Positions 11,519-23,227 of a stretch of DNA of 64,000 nucleotides are shown one piece after another (the stretch's first letter is position 1; each line of letters begins with the position of its first letter). The stretch is from Gemmatimonadota bacterium (GTDB lineage: Bacteria > Gemmatimonadota > Gemmatimonadetes > Gemmatimonadales > Gemmatimonadaceae). The notes under the pieces were generated by a model, which was not told the origin of the DNA, searched no databases, and saw nothing but the letters and a program-made list of their open reading frames with translations. The stretch is taken from positions 35,322 through 99,321 of the forward strand of contig VGVM01000003.1 in NCBI GenBank assembly GCA_016874035.1. Direction: 5' to 3'. The translations under genes and the position numbers were made by a program.

Positions 11519-12316
11519 ATGTTGAAGACAGTCGTCCTGAGCGCCATCGTTGCTTGCGGCGCCGTGATCGGAGTGCAGCCCGCCCAGGCCCAGCTCCCCG
11601 CTCCCAACGCCGCGGGCGTGTCCGCCGGCCATATCCATATGATGGTGCGAGACCCAGCGGCGCACCGGAAGGTCTGGGTGGACGCGTTCGGCGCGCAGGT
11701 GGTCAACAGCGGAACCCTCGAACTGCTGAAGCTGCCGGGCATCTTCCTGGTGTTCTTCAGGGCTGAGCCAAGCATGGGTTCCGAAGGGTCCGCGCTGGAC
11801 CACTTCGCGTTTCGGGTCAAGGATCTCGCCGCGACCAGCGCAAAGCTGAAGGCCGCCGGCATCCCGCTGACGCGCGATGACTCCGTGGAGATCGTCGCGA
11901 TCTTCCCCGACAAGGTGAAGATCGAGTTTTACGCCGCACCTGCGCTCGCAGTACCCATCGAACACTTCCACGTGCACCACTACACGGCCGATGTCGATGG
12001 GCTCCGCGCGTGGTACGCGAAGTATTTCGGCGCAGCGGCGCCGACTGCGACGAATCCGAACGCGATGGGCGTGCCGGGGATGTCGTTCAGCTTCCGGAAG
12101 ACCGAGGCGCCGCAGGCGGCGACCAAGGGTCGGTCGCTCGATCACATCGGGTTTGAGGTACGGGACCTCGAGGCGTTTACGAAGCAGCTCGCCGCCGACG
12201 GCGTCGTGCTTGAACTCTCGTTCCGGGACATGCCGGCGATCGGCCTGAAGATCGCGTTCCTGATTGACCCCAACGGCACGCGCATCGAGTTGACCGAGGG
12301 ACTCGCGAAGCGCTGA
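11519..12316 (+). CDS. Secreted VOC/glyoxalase superfamily protein
   Basis: Signal peptide; tandem VOC motifs (GHIHMMVRDPAAHRKVWVDAFGAQ, LDHFAFRVKDL, LDHIGFEVRDLE). Confidence 0.75.
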   Translation: MLKTVVLSAIVACGAVIGVQPAQAQLPAPNAAGVSAGHIHMMVRDPAAHRKVWVDAFGAQVVNSGTLELLKLPGIFLVFFRAEPSMGSEGSALDHFAFRVKDLAATSAKLKAAGIPLTRDDSVEIVAIFPDKVKIEFYAAPALAVPIEHFHVHHYTADVDGLRAWYAKYFGAAAPTATNPNAMGVPGMSFSFRKTEAPQAATKGRSLDHIGFEVRDLEAFTKQLAADGVVLELSFRDMPAIGLKIAFLIDPNGTRIELTEGLAKR

Positions 12317-12329
12317 GGCAGGGCGCGCC

Positions 12330-13433
<1,104 letters not shown>

Positions 13434-13516
13434 GGGGGGCAAAGATGCCGCGCAGGGCGGACTTCCGCATGTCCCGGGGGAATCGCGCCGCGATTGTGAG
13501 CTGCCTCCGCGACCCC

Positions 13517-15934
13517 CTACGGCCACGGCAGCGGCAGCACCGCGAACCGCGAGCGCTTCGTCGGGTCATCGTCGCCCGCGAAGTACTTCGCGATCTCACG
13601 ACGCGCTGACGCACGCAGCGCCCGGTCGGCCGGCGAGCCACCGGTCATCGCCGCGATCCGCTCGTCGAGCTGCTGCAGGTGGAGTTCCGACACCTGACGC
13701 ACATCGGGCAGCGCGTCCTTGTCACCTGCGCGATCGAGCAACGTGTTGAGGGCCACGCGTTGCACCGTGCGGCGCAGCGACTGGGCGTGTCCGTCATCAG
13801 TCGAGGCCGCGCCCCACGTGCGGTCCACGATCGTCCGGAGCACCTCATCCAGCGTCGGGTTCTCGGCGTTCCGCGCACGGAACAGCACCACGCGCGCCAA
13901 GCGCTCGCGGTGCATCAGGCCCTCGATCACCTCGGTTGCAAGCCCACCAGCAAGCGAGATCTCATCGAACGATGTGCCACCAGCCGAACCCATCCAGTTG
14001 AACTGCGGGTCGCCGCCCGGCGGCATCGGCGGGATCAACGCCTGCACGCGCTCGGGCACGGCAAGCGCCGCAGGTTCAAGCGCGTCGAGCGCCATCGTGA
14101 GTGCGCGCCGCTGCTGTGCGGCCGGGACGATCGTCGTGGGCGTCTGGCCGTCGCCGCGCATCGCGTAACGGAAGTCCATCCCGCCGATGTTCTTCACCAG
14201 GCCTTCGAGCGAATACCGGTGGTGCAGGTACACGTGCGTGAAGCGCATGTTGAGCAGGTACATCGGCTCGCCCGGCTTGATCGCGCGCTCGTCGAACTTG
14301 TCCATCGCCACGCGGCGCACGGCGGTGGTCCGCTCAACGGCGTCGAACATCGTACGCCCTTCGACCCAGCGCGTGACTTCGGGGATCGAGCCGTCGGCAT
14401 CGGCGTGCGAATCGGAGCCGAAGCGCAGTCCGCGCGTGAGCGCGTCCTTGACGATGCGATCGAGCCCGGCGGCTTCCGTTGCGGCGTCGGGATACCAGCT
14501 GTATGCGTAGCGCACCGTCAGCGAGTCCCACCCGCCGGCGAAGGGCGCGTAGGCCTTGGAGAGGTCGAGGTTCCCGCGCGCGTCCACCGTGATGAGCGGG
14601 AAGGGGTAATCCATCACTGACGAACGGTCCTGCGCGTGCGCGAAGTAGTTGTGCGGGAACCCGATCGTGTGGCCGATCTCATGTGCGACGTGCTGGCGCC
14701 GGCGCGCCTTGATGAAATCCTCGGCCGAAACATTCAGCCCGTTCGGGCCCGCCGCCGGAACCAGCCCGGCGTAGATGTTGTAGTCCACGAGCGAGCGCCA
14801 TGAATCCATGCGCACGACGGTGCGGAGGATCTCACCGGTGCGTGGATCGCCGAGCGACGGGCCGACGGACGGTCCCGGCCCCGCGCGATGTACCCAGTAG
14901 ATGAGGTTGTAGCGCGCGTCCATCGGGTCCACGCCATCCGGCAGCGCTCGCACGATGAACGCGTTCCGGAACCCGGTGCCTTCGAACACCTTGCCCCACC
15001 AGTTGCCGCCTTCGAGGAACGCGGAGCGATACGGCTCGGGGATGCCGGGGTCGAGGTAGTACACGATCTGCTTCACCGGTTCGGTGAGCTGTCCGCGCTG
15101 GTACGCGGCCGGGTCACGCGGGATCAACCGGTACCGACTGATGTGGCCGCCGCGGTACGTGCCTTCAAATGACTGCGCGAAGTCCTGGTAGCCGCCGCCG
15201 GCAAGCCCCGCGCGCGCGTCGCCGCGGCGCGGCCGGAAGCCCTGCGGGTCCGGGAGTGCGACCAGCGAGTGGTGGAGCTCGAATGTCGGTGCGGCAGCAT
15301 CTGGTGCCGCGCGGCGCAGCGATGCGCCCGGGTTGTCCACCGCGAACGTCAGGACTGCGTGGATTTCGGTGTTCGTCGGGAAGGCCTTCGTGCGCGCGGC
15401 GTCGAACCAGCTGCGATTCGCGTCCACGCGGCCGTTGCCGCCCTGCGAGCGGCGAATGGCATCGGCGATTCCGTACGTGTCGCTCAGGAACAGTGACGTC
15501 GCATCGGCAGTGACCACGCCATTCGCCTCGCCTTCGATCGGGAACGAGCCGATGACTGAGGTCGGGAATGCCTCGGCGGCGGCGCGTTGGCCGGCTTCGT
15601 CTGCGCCGAGCGCGCGCACGCTCCAGTTGTCGCGCGTGACGACGATTCGGCGTCCCTTGCGCTCGAGCCGAATGACCGCGCTCCCGCCGGTCTGTCCGCG
15701 ATCGAGTCCGAGGGCGCCCAGGCCGCCGCCGGTCGCGAGCACGGTCTGGTGCAGGAGGTCCTGGTCGAGTCGCGCGACCGGAATCTCCAGCAGCACGCGG
15801 TTGCGGTCCGCGTCCACGCGCACGCCGATGAACGGCGCTTCCTGTGCGGCGAGCGGGGGAGCGAGGAGCGCGACGAAGGCGAGAACGCGGACACATGCGC
15901 GCCGAAGTGCGGCGCTGAGGGTTTGGGCGGACAT
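13517..15934 (-). CDS. Secreted zinc-dependent metalloprotease (metzincin-type, DUF5117/DUF4953-like)
   Basis: [12 protein letters not shown] (HExxHxxGxxH) and downstream SVMDYPFP Met-turn-like motif. Confidence 0.8.
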   Translation of the reverse strand: MSAQTLSAALRRACVRVLAFVALLAPPLAAQEAPFIGVRVDADRNRVLLEIPVARLDQDLLHQTVLATGGGLGALGLDRGQTGGSAVIRLERKGRRIVVTRDNWSVRALGADEAGQRAAAEAFPTSVIGSFPIEGEANGVVTADATSLFLSDTYGIADAIRRSQGGNGRVDANRSWFDAARTKAFPTNTEIHAVLTFAVDNPGASLRRAAPDAAAPTFELHHSLVALPDPQGFRPRRGDARAGLAGGGYQDFAQSFEGTYRGGHISRYRLIPRDPAAYQRGQLTEPVKQIVYYLDPGIPEPYRSAFLEGGNWWGKVFEGTGFRNAFIVRALPDGVDPMDARYNLIYWVHRAGPGPSVGPSLGDPRTGEILRTVVRMDSWRSLVDYNIYAGLVPAAGPNGLNVSAEDFIKARRRQHVAHEIGHTIGFPHNYFAHAQDRSSVMDYPFPLITVDARGNLDLSKAYAPFAGGWDSLTVRYAYSWYPDAATEAAGLDRIVKDALTRGLRFGSDSHADADGSIPEVTRWVEGRTMFDAVERTTAVRRVAMDKFDERAIKPGEPMYLLNMRFTHVYLHHRYSLEGLVKNIGGMDFRYAMRGDGQTPTTIVPAAQQRRALTMALDALEPAALAVPERVQALIPPMPPGGDPQFNWMGSAGGTSFDEISLAGGLATEVIEGLMHRERLARVVLFRARNAENPTLDEVLRTIVDRTWGAASTDDGHAQSLRRTVQRVALNTLLDRAGDKDALPDVRQVSELHLQQLDERIAAMTGGSPADRALRASARREIAKYFAGDDDPTKRSRFAVLPLPWP

Positions 15935-16005
15935 CGGAATCGGGGTGTAGGGTGGTGGAGCTAAGCTGACGGAGAGGCGGCGCGCGCGCCAGAGCTACGA
16001 GCGCC

Positions 16006-18291
16006 CTACCGCACCGGCACCAACGCGAGCCGGTGTGCCGCCGCGCGCTCCACCGCGGCGCGCGAATACGCGAGCGGGAAGTACTCGGCCCGACCGTACG
16101 ACTCAACCAGGTTTGAGTAGAACGGGCTCCCGGGCTGGCCCGACTGGCCCGGCACGTTCGTCGCCACCGACGCGTCCACGTTGCCCATATCCATGATCTC
16201 GCGATACGTCGCGCCCACTGCGGCCACGAACCCGGCGCCGCCGTGACGCTCGACCGGCGGAATGTCATACGCCTTCACCAGCGTGTGCGGCAGCTGCGAC
16301 GTGTTGCGCCGCCCCCAACGCCACTGCGATGCATCCGCGCCAAACTCCGCGCGGAGCGTGTCCAGCGCGCGGGCGATCGCGCCCTGGAGCAGCTCGCCCC
16401 GCCGCACGGCTGAGGTACCCGGTGCGCGCGCTTCGGCCGGAATCGCCGGTGCTGCAGCGCGGTAGATCAGCGGTGCCATGCTCTCACGCTTGAACTGCGC
16501 GTCCCACGCCGCGATCTGCGCGCGGGCGCGTTCGACCTCCGGGTCGCTCGCCTGCCAACCCCGGAACAACGGGATGTCGCGCGCGGCCGGTGCAGAGTAG
16601 GCGTCGTGCTGCAGCGCCTCGAAGTCGGCGATCGTGAATCCGCGCTTGGCTACGAGCACGTCCGCGATGCGGCGAAACCGTTGGTCCTCCGGCCCGTTCT
16701 TGAAAAAGAGCGGCGGGTCGTAGCCCTGCGGATGGATGTCGTGGTTGGCCGTGGCAATCCATCCGCGTTCCGGATTGAACTCGCGCGGCAGGTCATTCCG
16801 CAGGCCGTCCCACTCGAACTCGCCGGTGCCCGGTACGGGCAACCGTCCGTGCCAGTTGGGACGCTTCGGCGACGCGGCCGAGGCCTGCCACGCGATGTTC
16901 CCGTCACGGTCGCCGCAGATCATGTTCTCGGTGGGCGCCTTGTAGTACACCTGTGCGTCGAGGAACTGTCGGCAGTTGTCGAGCGCGTGGTAGCGGAGCG
17001 CGCTCACGTAGCCGGCGTTGCCCGGCTCGTACATCGTCGAACGCATCGCATACGCCTTGCGGTTGGCGGCGTCCTCATGGAACACCGGACCGTGACGCGA
17101 GAACTTGTACGCCACGGCGACCGGCGGAGCGCCCTTCACGCGGATGGTGTCGCGCACGATGCGCAGCGGCTCCCACTGGCCGCGGAACTTCACCTCGTTG
17201 GGATTCGCCGGGTTCACTTCCTCCACGTACACGTCGGATTGGTCGGTGCCGACGATCGTGAGGCCCCAACCGATCCGCCCGTTGTGGCCGATGGCGACGC
17301 CGGGGAGCACGGGCTCCGTGGCGCCGATCACGTTCCAGCCCGGCGCATTGAGGTGCACGATGTAACGAATGGATGGGTTCGCGACGTTGCGGTGCGGATC
17401 GTTCGCCACGATGACGTTGCCGCTCGCCGTCAGCTTGCCGCTCACCACCCAGTTGTTGCTGCCCGGGGAGTTCTCCTGCACGCCGGTGTTGGCGCTCGCG
17501 TCGGCGCCGGCGAGTGACCGGTACTCGGGAAGCAGCTCCGGCCGGATGACGCCGGTGACCATTCCGTCGAGTCCCGCGCGAACGGCCGCCGTGACTTGCG
17601 AGAGGTCAACGCCGCTCGGCACCACGAGGTCACGGTACGGCGAGGGTCGCGCGGCCTTGTTCGCGGAGTCCACGCCGAGTCTCACGACATCCGCTGCGAG
17701 CCTGAGTTCGGCAACGGCGTTGCCGGTCGGCATGGCGGTCTGTGTGCGGAGCAGCGCGATGTCGGCCGTCCATGGCTGCGGCTTGATACCCGTGAGCTTG
17801 AACTCCACCGGAAGCCGCTCGCCGGCCTGCGCGATGAATGCGTTGACGCCGTTCGCGAACGCGTCGAAGATCTTCTTGCCTTCGGGATGGTAGCTCGTCC
17901 ATTCGCGGTCATCCCACGGGCCGCGATACTTGAGCAAGCGCACGAGCTGGTCGTGGCTCACGTAGGCGGGGCCGAGTATCTCGGCGAGCGTGCCCTCGTA
18001 GGTGCGGCGATACATCTCCATCTGCCACAGCCGGTCCTGCGCCTGCACGAACCCCTGGGCGAAGAAGAGGTCTTCGGTGTTCTTCGCGTAGATGTGCGGC
18101 ACGCCCCAGCGGTCGCGAATCACCTCCACGCTGTCGCGGAGCCCGCGCAGTCTGGCGCGGCCGTCAATCTGCGCGAGCGATGCCTTGGCGAGCGCGTCGA
18201 ACGATGAAGGCTGGCGCGCGGCGCCGGCAGGAATGAACGCGAGGGCGGCGAGCATGACAGCGGTCAACACGGCGGTGCGGGGCGTTGGCAT
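16006..18291 (-). CDS. Secreted penicillin acylase family N-terminal nucleophile hydrolase
   Basis: DRWGVPHIYAKNTEDLFFAQGFVQAQDRLWQM; autoprocessing site NSPGSNNWVVSG. Confidence 0.9.
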   Translation of the reverse strand: MPTPRTAVLTAVMLAALAFIPAGAARQPSSFDALAKASLAQIDGRARLRGLRDSVEVIRDRWGVPHIYAKNTEDLFFAQGFVQAQDRLWQMEMYRRTYEGTLAEILGPAYVSHDQLVRLLKYRGPWDDREWTSYHPEGKKIFDAFANGVNAFIAQAGERLPVEFKLTGIKPQPWTADIALLRTQTAMPTGNAVAELRLAADVVRLGVDSANKAARPSPYRDLVVPSGVDLSQVTAAVRAGLDGMVTGVIRPELLPEYRSLAGADASANTGVQENSPGSNNWVVSGKLTASGNVIVANDPHRNVANPSIRYIVHLNAPGWNVIGATEPVLPGVAIGHNGRIGWGLTIVGTDQSDVYVEEVNPANPNEVKFRGQWEPLRIVRDTIRVKGAPPVAVAYKFSRHGPVFHEDAANRKAYAMRSTMYEPGNAGYVSALRYHALDNCRQFLDAQVYYKAPTENMICGDRDGNIAWQASAASPKRPNWHGRLPVPGTGEFEWDGLRNDLPREFNPERGWIATANHDIHPQGYDPPLFFKNGPEDQRFRRIADVLVAKRGFTIADFEALQHDAYSAPAARDIPLFRGWQASDPEVERARAQIAAWDAQFKRESMAPLIYRAAAPAIPAEARAPGTSAVRRGELLQGAIARALDTLRAEFGADASQWRWGRRNTSQLPHTLVKAYDIPPVERHGGAGFVAAVGATYREIMDMGNVDASVATNVPGQSGQPGSPFYSNLVESYGRAEYFPLAYSRAAVERAAAHRLALVPVR

Positions 18292-18300
18292 CGGGAGTCC

Positions 18301-19095
18301 CTACGTTCGGGTCGGGTTGGGGGTGTAGAGGTCGGCGGGATCGGCGGCCGCGAGTTCAACGATGAACGCAGCGAACCGTTCCACCACCGCGTCGAGGAAC
18401 TTCGCGCCCTTGGCGGCCGTGGCCTGCGACGGGTCGCCGACACCGGTGTCATCCGTGACCGACACCCAGTGGCGCGGCGTCCAGGCGAATCCGTCGCGGA
18501 AGCCGGCAATGCGTGACGGACGCGCGGCGCCGGGACCCGCTTCGCCCAGCGGCCGCACCAGCGACGGCGCCAAGCGCTGCATCACGCTCGTCTCGAGTTC
18601 TCCGGCATGGTCGCCCGGCGCGGCGAAGAACGGCGCCGGGTTCACCGCGGAGTACCAGTTCACGAGCGAGAGCAGGAGGCCGGCCTCGGGCTGCAGCTCG
18701 CGGATGAGCGGCTTGAAGTCGTTGCCGCCGTGCCCGTTCACGATCACAAGCTTGCGCACACCATGTTCGCGCAGGCTCGGCAACATGTCGCGCACCACGG
18801 CGAGCTGCGTGCTCGGCATCATGTTGAGCGAGAGCGGTACTTCGCGCTGGCCGGTCTGCACGCCGAACGGGATCGTGGGGAGCACGGTGACGCGCGCGCC
18901 GCGCTCCCACGCGATGCCCGCCGCCGCGATCGCCACCGCCTCGACTTGAATGGAGTCGGTGGCGTAGGGCAGGTGCGTGTTGTGCGCCTCGGTCGCGCCC
19001 CACGGGAGCAGCGCGACCTCAAACGGCTTGGCGCGGACTTCGGGCCAGGTGGATTCGGCGAGGACCCAGGGGCGGGGCGAGGGGGCGTTCACCAC
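18301..19095 (-). CDS. Creatininase family protein
   Basis: LPWGATEAHNTHLPYATDS; VNGHGGND. Confidence 0.85.
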   Translation of the reverse strand: MVNAPSPRPWVLAESTWPEVRAKPFEVALLPWGATEAHNTHLPYATDSIQVEAVAIAAAGIAWERGARVTVLPTIPFGVQTGQREVPLSLNMMPSTQLAVVRDMLPSLREHGVRKLVIVNGHGGNDFKPLIRELQPEAGLLLSLVNWYSAVNPAPFFAAPGDHAGELETSVMQRLAPSLVRPLGEAGPGAARPSRIAGFRDGFAWTPRHWVSVTDDTGVGDPSQATAAKGAKFLDAVVERFAAFIVELAAADPADLYTPNPTRT

Positions 19096-19141
19096 CGGAA
19101 AATGGGGGGCACCGCGTACTCCCGCGAGTCCGAGGTTGGTG

Positions 19142-20116
19142 TCAGGCCCGCAGCGACTCCACCCCGGTGCGCAACTCCTCGACCGGCAGCCCCACGCCGA
19201 TAAACAGCGCCATCGGCGCCGCCGAAGCGTGAGGCGCCGATTCGTCGAGCGTCATCCGCTTGCGACCGTCAACCCGGTTCCACACGAACATCGTCTCCGG
19301 CCTGTCGGCAAATCGCACCAGCCCTTTTGCGCGCACGACCGCACGCGGCAACGCACCGACGAACGCGGCGAACGCATCTCGCCTCACCATGTCCGGAAGG
19401 CCAAGTACTACGCTCGCGAACGGGTGCTCGTGCGTATGCGCATGCGAGTGTCCGTGCTGGTGTCCATGTCCGTGTGTATGATCAGGCGCCGCGGCGCGAG
19501 AATCGGCATGCCCGACCCGACGGTCACCGCCACCTGGCGCATTGGTGATCGCCAGCACGTCGTCAGCGAAATCGGCGGCGGCCGTGAACTTCGCATTCGG
19601 GTTCACCGTCCGCACTCTGGCCTGCACGGCTGATAGCCGGTCGCCCGGCACGCGATGCGTCCAGTTCACGTGCACGTGCGTCGCGGTGCGCGCCTGGTTC
19701 GCCTCGAGGTCGTTGTGCCACCAGCGCTTCTGCCAGCGCTTGGCATCAACGATCGTCACCTGGAGCGGTAGCGTGTAGTGCGCCTGGCGGCGGTCGGTGG
19801 TGAGCGCGCCGAGGAGTTCCTCGGTCTTGGTCGCCCCGTTGGCCTCGATGAGCGTCACCGAGTTCTCCGCAGGCGGGAACGCCGCGAGCGCGGTGAGCAG
19901 GTCCTCGAGCGATGAACAACAAACGCACTCACCCGACAGCGGCGTCACCAACGCGCTGAGCGTTGCGAGGCGAGTCGTGTCCACCTCGGCAGTCTCGAAG
20001 TCATTGAGCAGCACGCGCACCGACAAGCCCCGCGCCTGCAGCTCGGGAATGACCGACGTGAGGAACCGCGTCTTGCCGGCGCCGAAAAACCCGGCGACGA
20101 GCGCGAGTGGTTGCAT
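19142..20116 (-). CDS. CobW/COG0523 GTPase metallochaperone
   Basis: GFFGAGKTRF P-loop, GECVCCSS CxCC motif, internal His-rich stretch HTHGHGHQHGHSHAHTHEH. Confidence 0.85.
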   Translation of the reverse strand: MQPLALVAGFFGAGKTRFLTSVIPELQARGLSVRVLLNDFETAEVDTTRLATLSALVTPLSGECVCCSSLEDLLTALAAFPPAENSVTLIEANGATKTEELLGALTTDRRQAHYTLPLQVTIVDAKRWQKRWWHNDLEANQARTATHVHVNWTHRVPGDRLSAVQARVRTVNPNAKFTAAADFADDVLAITNAPGGGDRRVGHADSRAAAPDHTHGHGHQHGHSHAHTHEHPFASVVLGLPDMVRRDAFAAFVGALPRAVVRAKGLVRFADRPETMFVWNRVDGRKRMTLDESAPHASAAPMALFIGVGLPVEELRTGVESLRA

Positions 20117-20160
20117 CGGCGGCGCGCGTGCGCTGCTATGCGAACGTTCTCACGCGGCGA

Positions 20161-21825
20161 TCAGCGCTCGTCGGGCGGCGGCGGAGTTGTCGGCGGGTTG
20201 AAATAGCTGGTCGAGGTCCGCTGCGGTGTGCTGCACGTCGGCCACGCACGCGGCTGTCCGTTCGGCAGGTACAGCGTGACCTTGTCCCTCGGCAGCCGCT
20301 CGGGATCCTCCGAAGCCGCGTACGCCATCATCGCTGCGATGGTCGCGTTATTCCTGAGGTCGGGGAGCACGACCTTGTCGTACGTATCACGGTTCGTGTG
20401 CCACGTGTACTGGCGGTATTCGTCGTACGGGGACTGCAGGCGGAACGCGGGCGCGCCTTTGCAGATGAACGCCGAGTGGTCGCTGCCGGCGTTGGCCTGT
20501 GGCCCCGGCACCTGCAGCTTGATGCTGTCGCTCATCACGGCCGGCAGCATCGAGATCCAGCGGCCGAGGTGCTCGCCTGACTTCGCGAAGCCCTGGCCCT
20601 CGATCGTCTCGAAGCGCCACGTGCCGTTGTCCTGGTTGAATGCGGCCTGCAGGCCGTCAATCACCTGCGGGTGGTCCTCGACAAACGAGCGCGAACCGTT
20701 GAGGCCTTGCTCCTCGCTCCCCCAATGACCGACGACGATCGTGCGCCGCGGGTTCGGGTAGGTCTCCTTCAGGATGCGCATGGCTTCGAGCATCGTGATC
20801 GTGCCGGTGCCGTTGTCGGTGGCGCCCGTCGCGCCGTGCCAGCTGTCGAGGTGCGCCGACAGGACGACGTACTCGTTCGGCAGCTCGCGCCCTTTCAGCT
20901 CGGCGATGACGTTGAACATCGGGACTTCAGCCGGTGCCGTGCGCGAGTCTGCGGTGAGGCGCATCCGAGGCCCCTGGTTGTTCGACGCCAGGCGGTGGAG
21001 CAGGCCGTAATCCTCGCACGAGAGGTCAACGGTCGGTACGCGCGGGGCCGTGGCGCCGAAGATCTTGTTGACGCCCCAGCCGTTGGACCAGTTCGTCGTC
21101 ACGATCCCGGCGACGCCGGCCGAGTCGAGGCGGAGGTGAACGGCGCGCGTGAAGTTCTGCGGGGTGGACCCGGCCGGCGCGAGGGCGCGGAAGCGATCGG
21201 CCGCGAGTCGGCGCACCTGCGCGCGCTGCGAGTCAATCTGCACCGCGACTGCGCGCGAAGCATTGCGGGCGAGTTCCTGCGGTGCGCGGCACATGATCTC
21301 GGGCGCAGAGATCAGCACGAACTTCCCGCGCAACGTTCCGATCCACGCGGAGGCGGCGGCCGTGTCCGCGAGCGCGGGAATCGCGACCACGTCACCATCT
21401 ACGGGCTGCGAGCGTGGTGTGCCCGGGCTCCAGGCGAGCAACTCGACCTCGAGGTTCTGGTGCCGCGGCCCGATCAACTCCGCCGACGTCGCGCCCTGCT
21501 GCCAGCCGCGCCACGTCCCGTACTGGTGCCGCCGGACGGGCACGCCGAATCCGCGATACGTGCGTTCGAGCCATTCGACCGAAGACTGGAACCCCGAGGT
21601 TCCGGAAAGCCGCGGTCCGATGGAATCAATGAGCACCTGCGCAAGCGTCTCGACCTTGGACTCCTGCATTCCGACGCGCCACATGCGGCGGATGACGGTA
21701 TCTGACGTTGCGAAGGTGGGCGTCGGCGCCGGTATGAGCGACTGCGCAAGTGATGGCGTCGCGAGGACCGGGATCGCGATCGAGAGGCCGAGCGCGAAGC
21801 GGATTGAGGCGGATCGGGTAGGCAT
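20161..21825 (-). CDS. Secreted M28 family peptidase
   Basis: SAHLDSWHGATGATDNGTG; GSEEQGLNGS; Ser/Pro-rich C-terminus. Confidence 0.85.
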   Translation of the reverse strand: MPTRSASIRFALGLSIAIPVLATPSLAQSLIPAPTPTFATSDTVIRRMWRVGMQESKVETLAQVLIDSIGPRLSGTSGFQSSVEWLERTYRGFGVPVRRHQYGTWRGWQQGATSAELIGPRHQNLEVELLAWSPGTPRSQPVDGDVVAIPALADTAAASAWIGTLRGKFVLISAPEIMCRAPQELARNASRAVAVQIDSQRAQVRRLAADRFRALAPAGSTPQNFTRAVHLRLDSAGVAGIVTTNWSNGWGVNKIFGATAPRVPTVDLSCEDYGLLHRLASNNQGPRMRLTADSRTAPAEVPMFNVIAELKGRELPNEYVVLSAHLDSWHGATGATDNGTGTITMLEAMRILKETYPNPRRTIVVGHWGSEEQGLNGSRSFVEDHPQVIDGLQAAFNQDNGTWRFETIEGQGFAKSGEHLGRWISMLPAVMSDSIKLQVPGPQANAGSDHSAFICKGAPAFRLQSPYDEYRQYTWHTNRDTYDKVVLPDLRNNATIAAMMAYAASEDPERLPRDKVTLYLPNGQPRAWPTCSTPQRTSTSYFNPPTTPPPPDER

Positions 21826-21978
21826 GCGGGAAACCTACTTCGTCGGGCGCCCCGTATGCCGCACGGTCCGTGGCGGCGGCAAGGTGATCGCCGCGCCGTC
21901 GGTGCACCACGCCGCCCACGACCTTCTATAGAATTGTGGCAGACTCGGCTGAACCGGGCTTCCCACTCGGAGTTCACC

Positions 21979-23220
21979 ATGCCACTCAGCAGACGCGACT
22001 TCCTCGGCGCCGTCGCGGCGGCGACCGCCCTCCCGAATGTGCCGCTCCACGCAGCCGAATCCGTGACGCACGCGCATGCCCCCACGCAGGGCCGGCCGAG
22101 CCCGGCCGTGCCCGGCGATCGCTTCGACCCGTGGATCGAAGTCGAGCCGGCGGCGATCCGGCACAACGTCGGAGTCCTGAGCCGACTTGGCGGCGGGAAG
22201 CCGATTCTTGCGGTAGCCAAGAACAACGCGTACGGGCTCGGCCTCAGCGTTGCCGGGCCCATCCTCGACGCGATCCCCGAGGTCTCCGGCCTTGCCGTAG
22301 TCAAGACGAGCGAGGCGCTCGCGCTGCGCGAAGCGGGCGTGCGAAAGCCGATCCTGCTCATGGCCCTCAGCGCCGACTCCGATGCGCCCGAGTTGCTGGC
22401 GCGCGACATCACGTTCGCCGCCTGCACCGATGACGCACTCGCGCGGCTGGAACGCGCATCACGCGCAGCCGGCAAGGCCGTGCCGACGGTTGCGATCGTA
22501 GATACCGGCATGAATCGCATCGGCATTCCCTACCATCGCGCGGAACCGTGGCTCGCGAGATTGGCGGCGTCAAACGCCACTACGCTGCGCGGCGCGATGA
22601 CCGACCTGACTGAGGACCGCGAATTCGATGTCGAGCAGATGCGCCGCCTCAGGGGCGTCGCCGACGCGGTTGCCGGTGGACGCCGGAGTGTGGGTCCGCT
22701 CCACGCCGCGTCCTCGGACGCGGTGTTCAACACGCCAGGTACCGCGCTCGACATGATCCGCCCCGGCATTTCGCTGTACGGGGCATACCCATCTAATGAA
22801 GGGCGCGAGCGGTCAATCGCCGCGCTGCGGCCGGCCGTACGATTGCGTGCCCGCGTCGTGCGGGTCGAGCAGCTGCGCGCCGGCGATAGCGTCAGCTACG
22901 GCCGCAGCTACGTGGCCAAGGCACCGGTCTGGCTTGCCACCGTACCCATGGGCCATGTGGATGGAGTCCCGCGCGCAGCCGTGAAGGGCGCCAGCATCCT
23001 GATCAACGGTCGCGCGTACCCGGTGATCGGGGCTGTCAGCGCGAGCCACGCCATCGTCGAGATCGGCGACCGCGCGAGCGTGAGCGTTGGCGATATTGCG
23101 ACGGTGATCGGGCCGGACGACCCGGCCATCGACCCGCATACCCTGGCGATCAAGGGCGGTATATCGGTTTACGATGTCCTGATGCACCTCAGTCCCGCGC
23201 TGCCGCGGTACGTGGTCTGA
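21979..23220 (+). CDS. Tat-exported alanine racemase family protein
   Basis: Twin-arginine SRRDFLGAVAAATAL; PLP Lys motif ILAVAKNNAYGLG; SYGRSYVAKAPVWLATVPMGHVDG. Confidence 0.85.
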   Translation: MPLSRRDFLGAVAAATALPNVPLHAAESVTHAHAPTQGRPSPAVPGDRFDPWIEVEPAAIRHNVGVLSRLGGGKPILAVAKNNAYGLGLSVAGPILDAIPEVSGLAVVKTSEALALREAGVRKPILLMALSADSDAPELLARDITFAACTDDALARLERASRAAGKAVPTVAIVDTGMNRIGIPYHRAEPWLARLAASNATTLRGAMTDLTEDREFDVEQMRRLRGVADAVAGGRRSVGPLHAASSDAVFNTPGTALDMIRPGISLYGAYPSNEGRERSIAALRPAVRLRARVVRVEQLRAGDSVSYGRSYVAKAPVWLATVPMGHVDGVPRAAVKGASILINGRAYPVIGAVSASHAIVEIGDRASVSVGDIATVIGPDDPAIDPHTLAIKGGISVYDVLMHLSPALPRYVV

Positions 23221-23227
23221 GGGCTGG

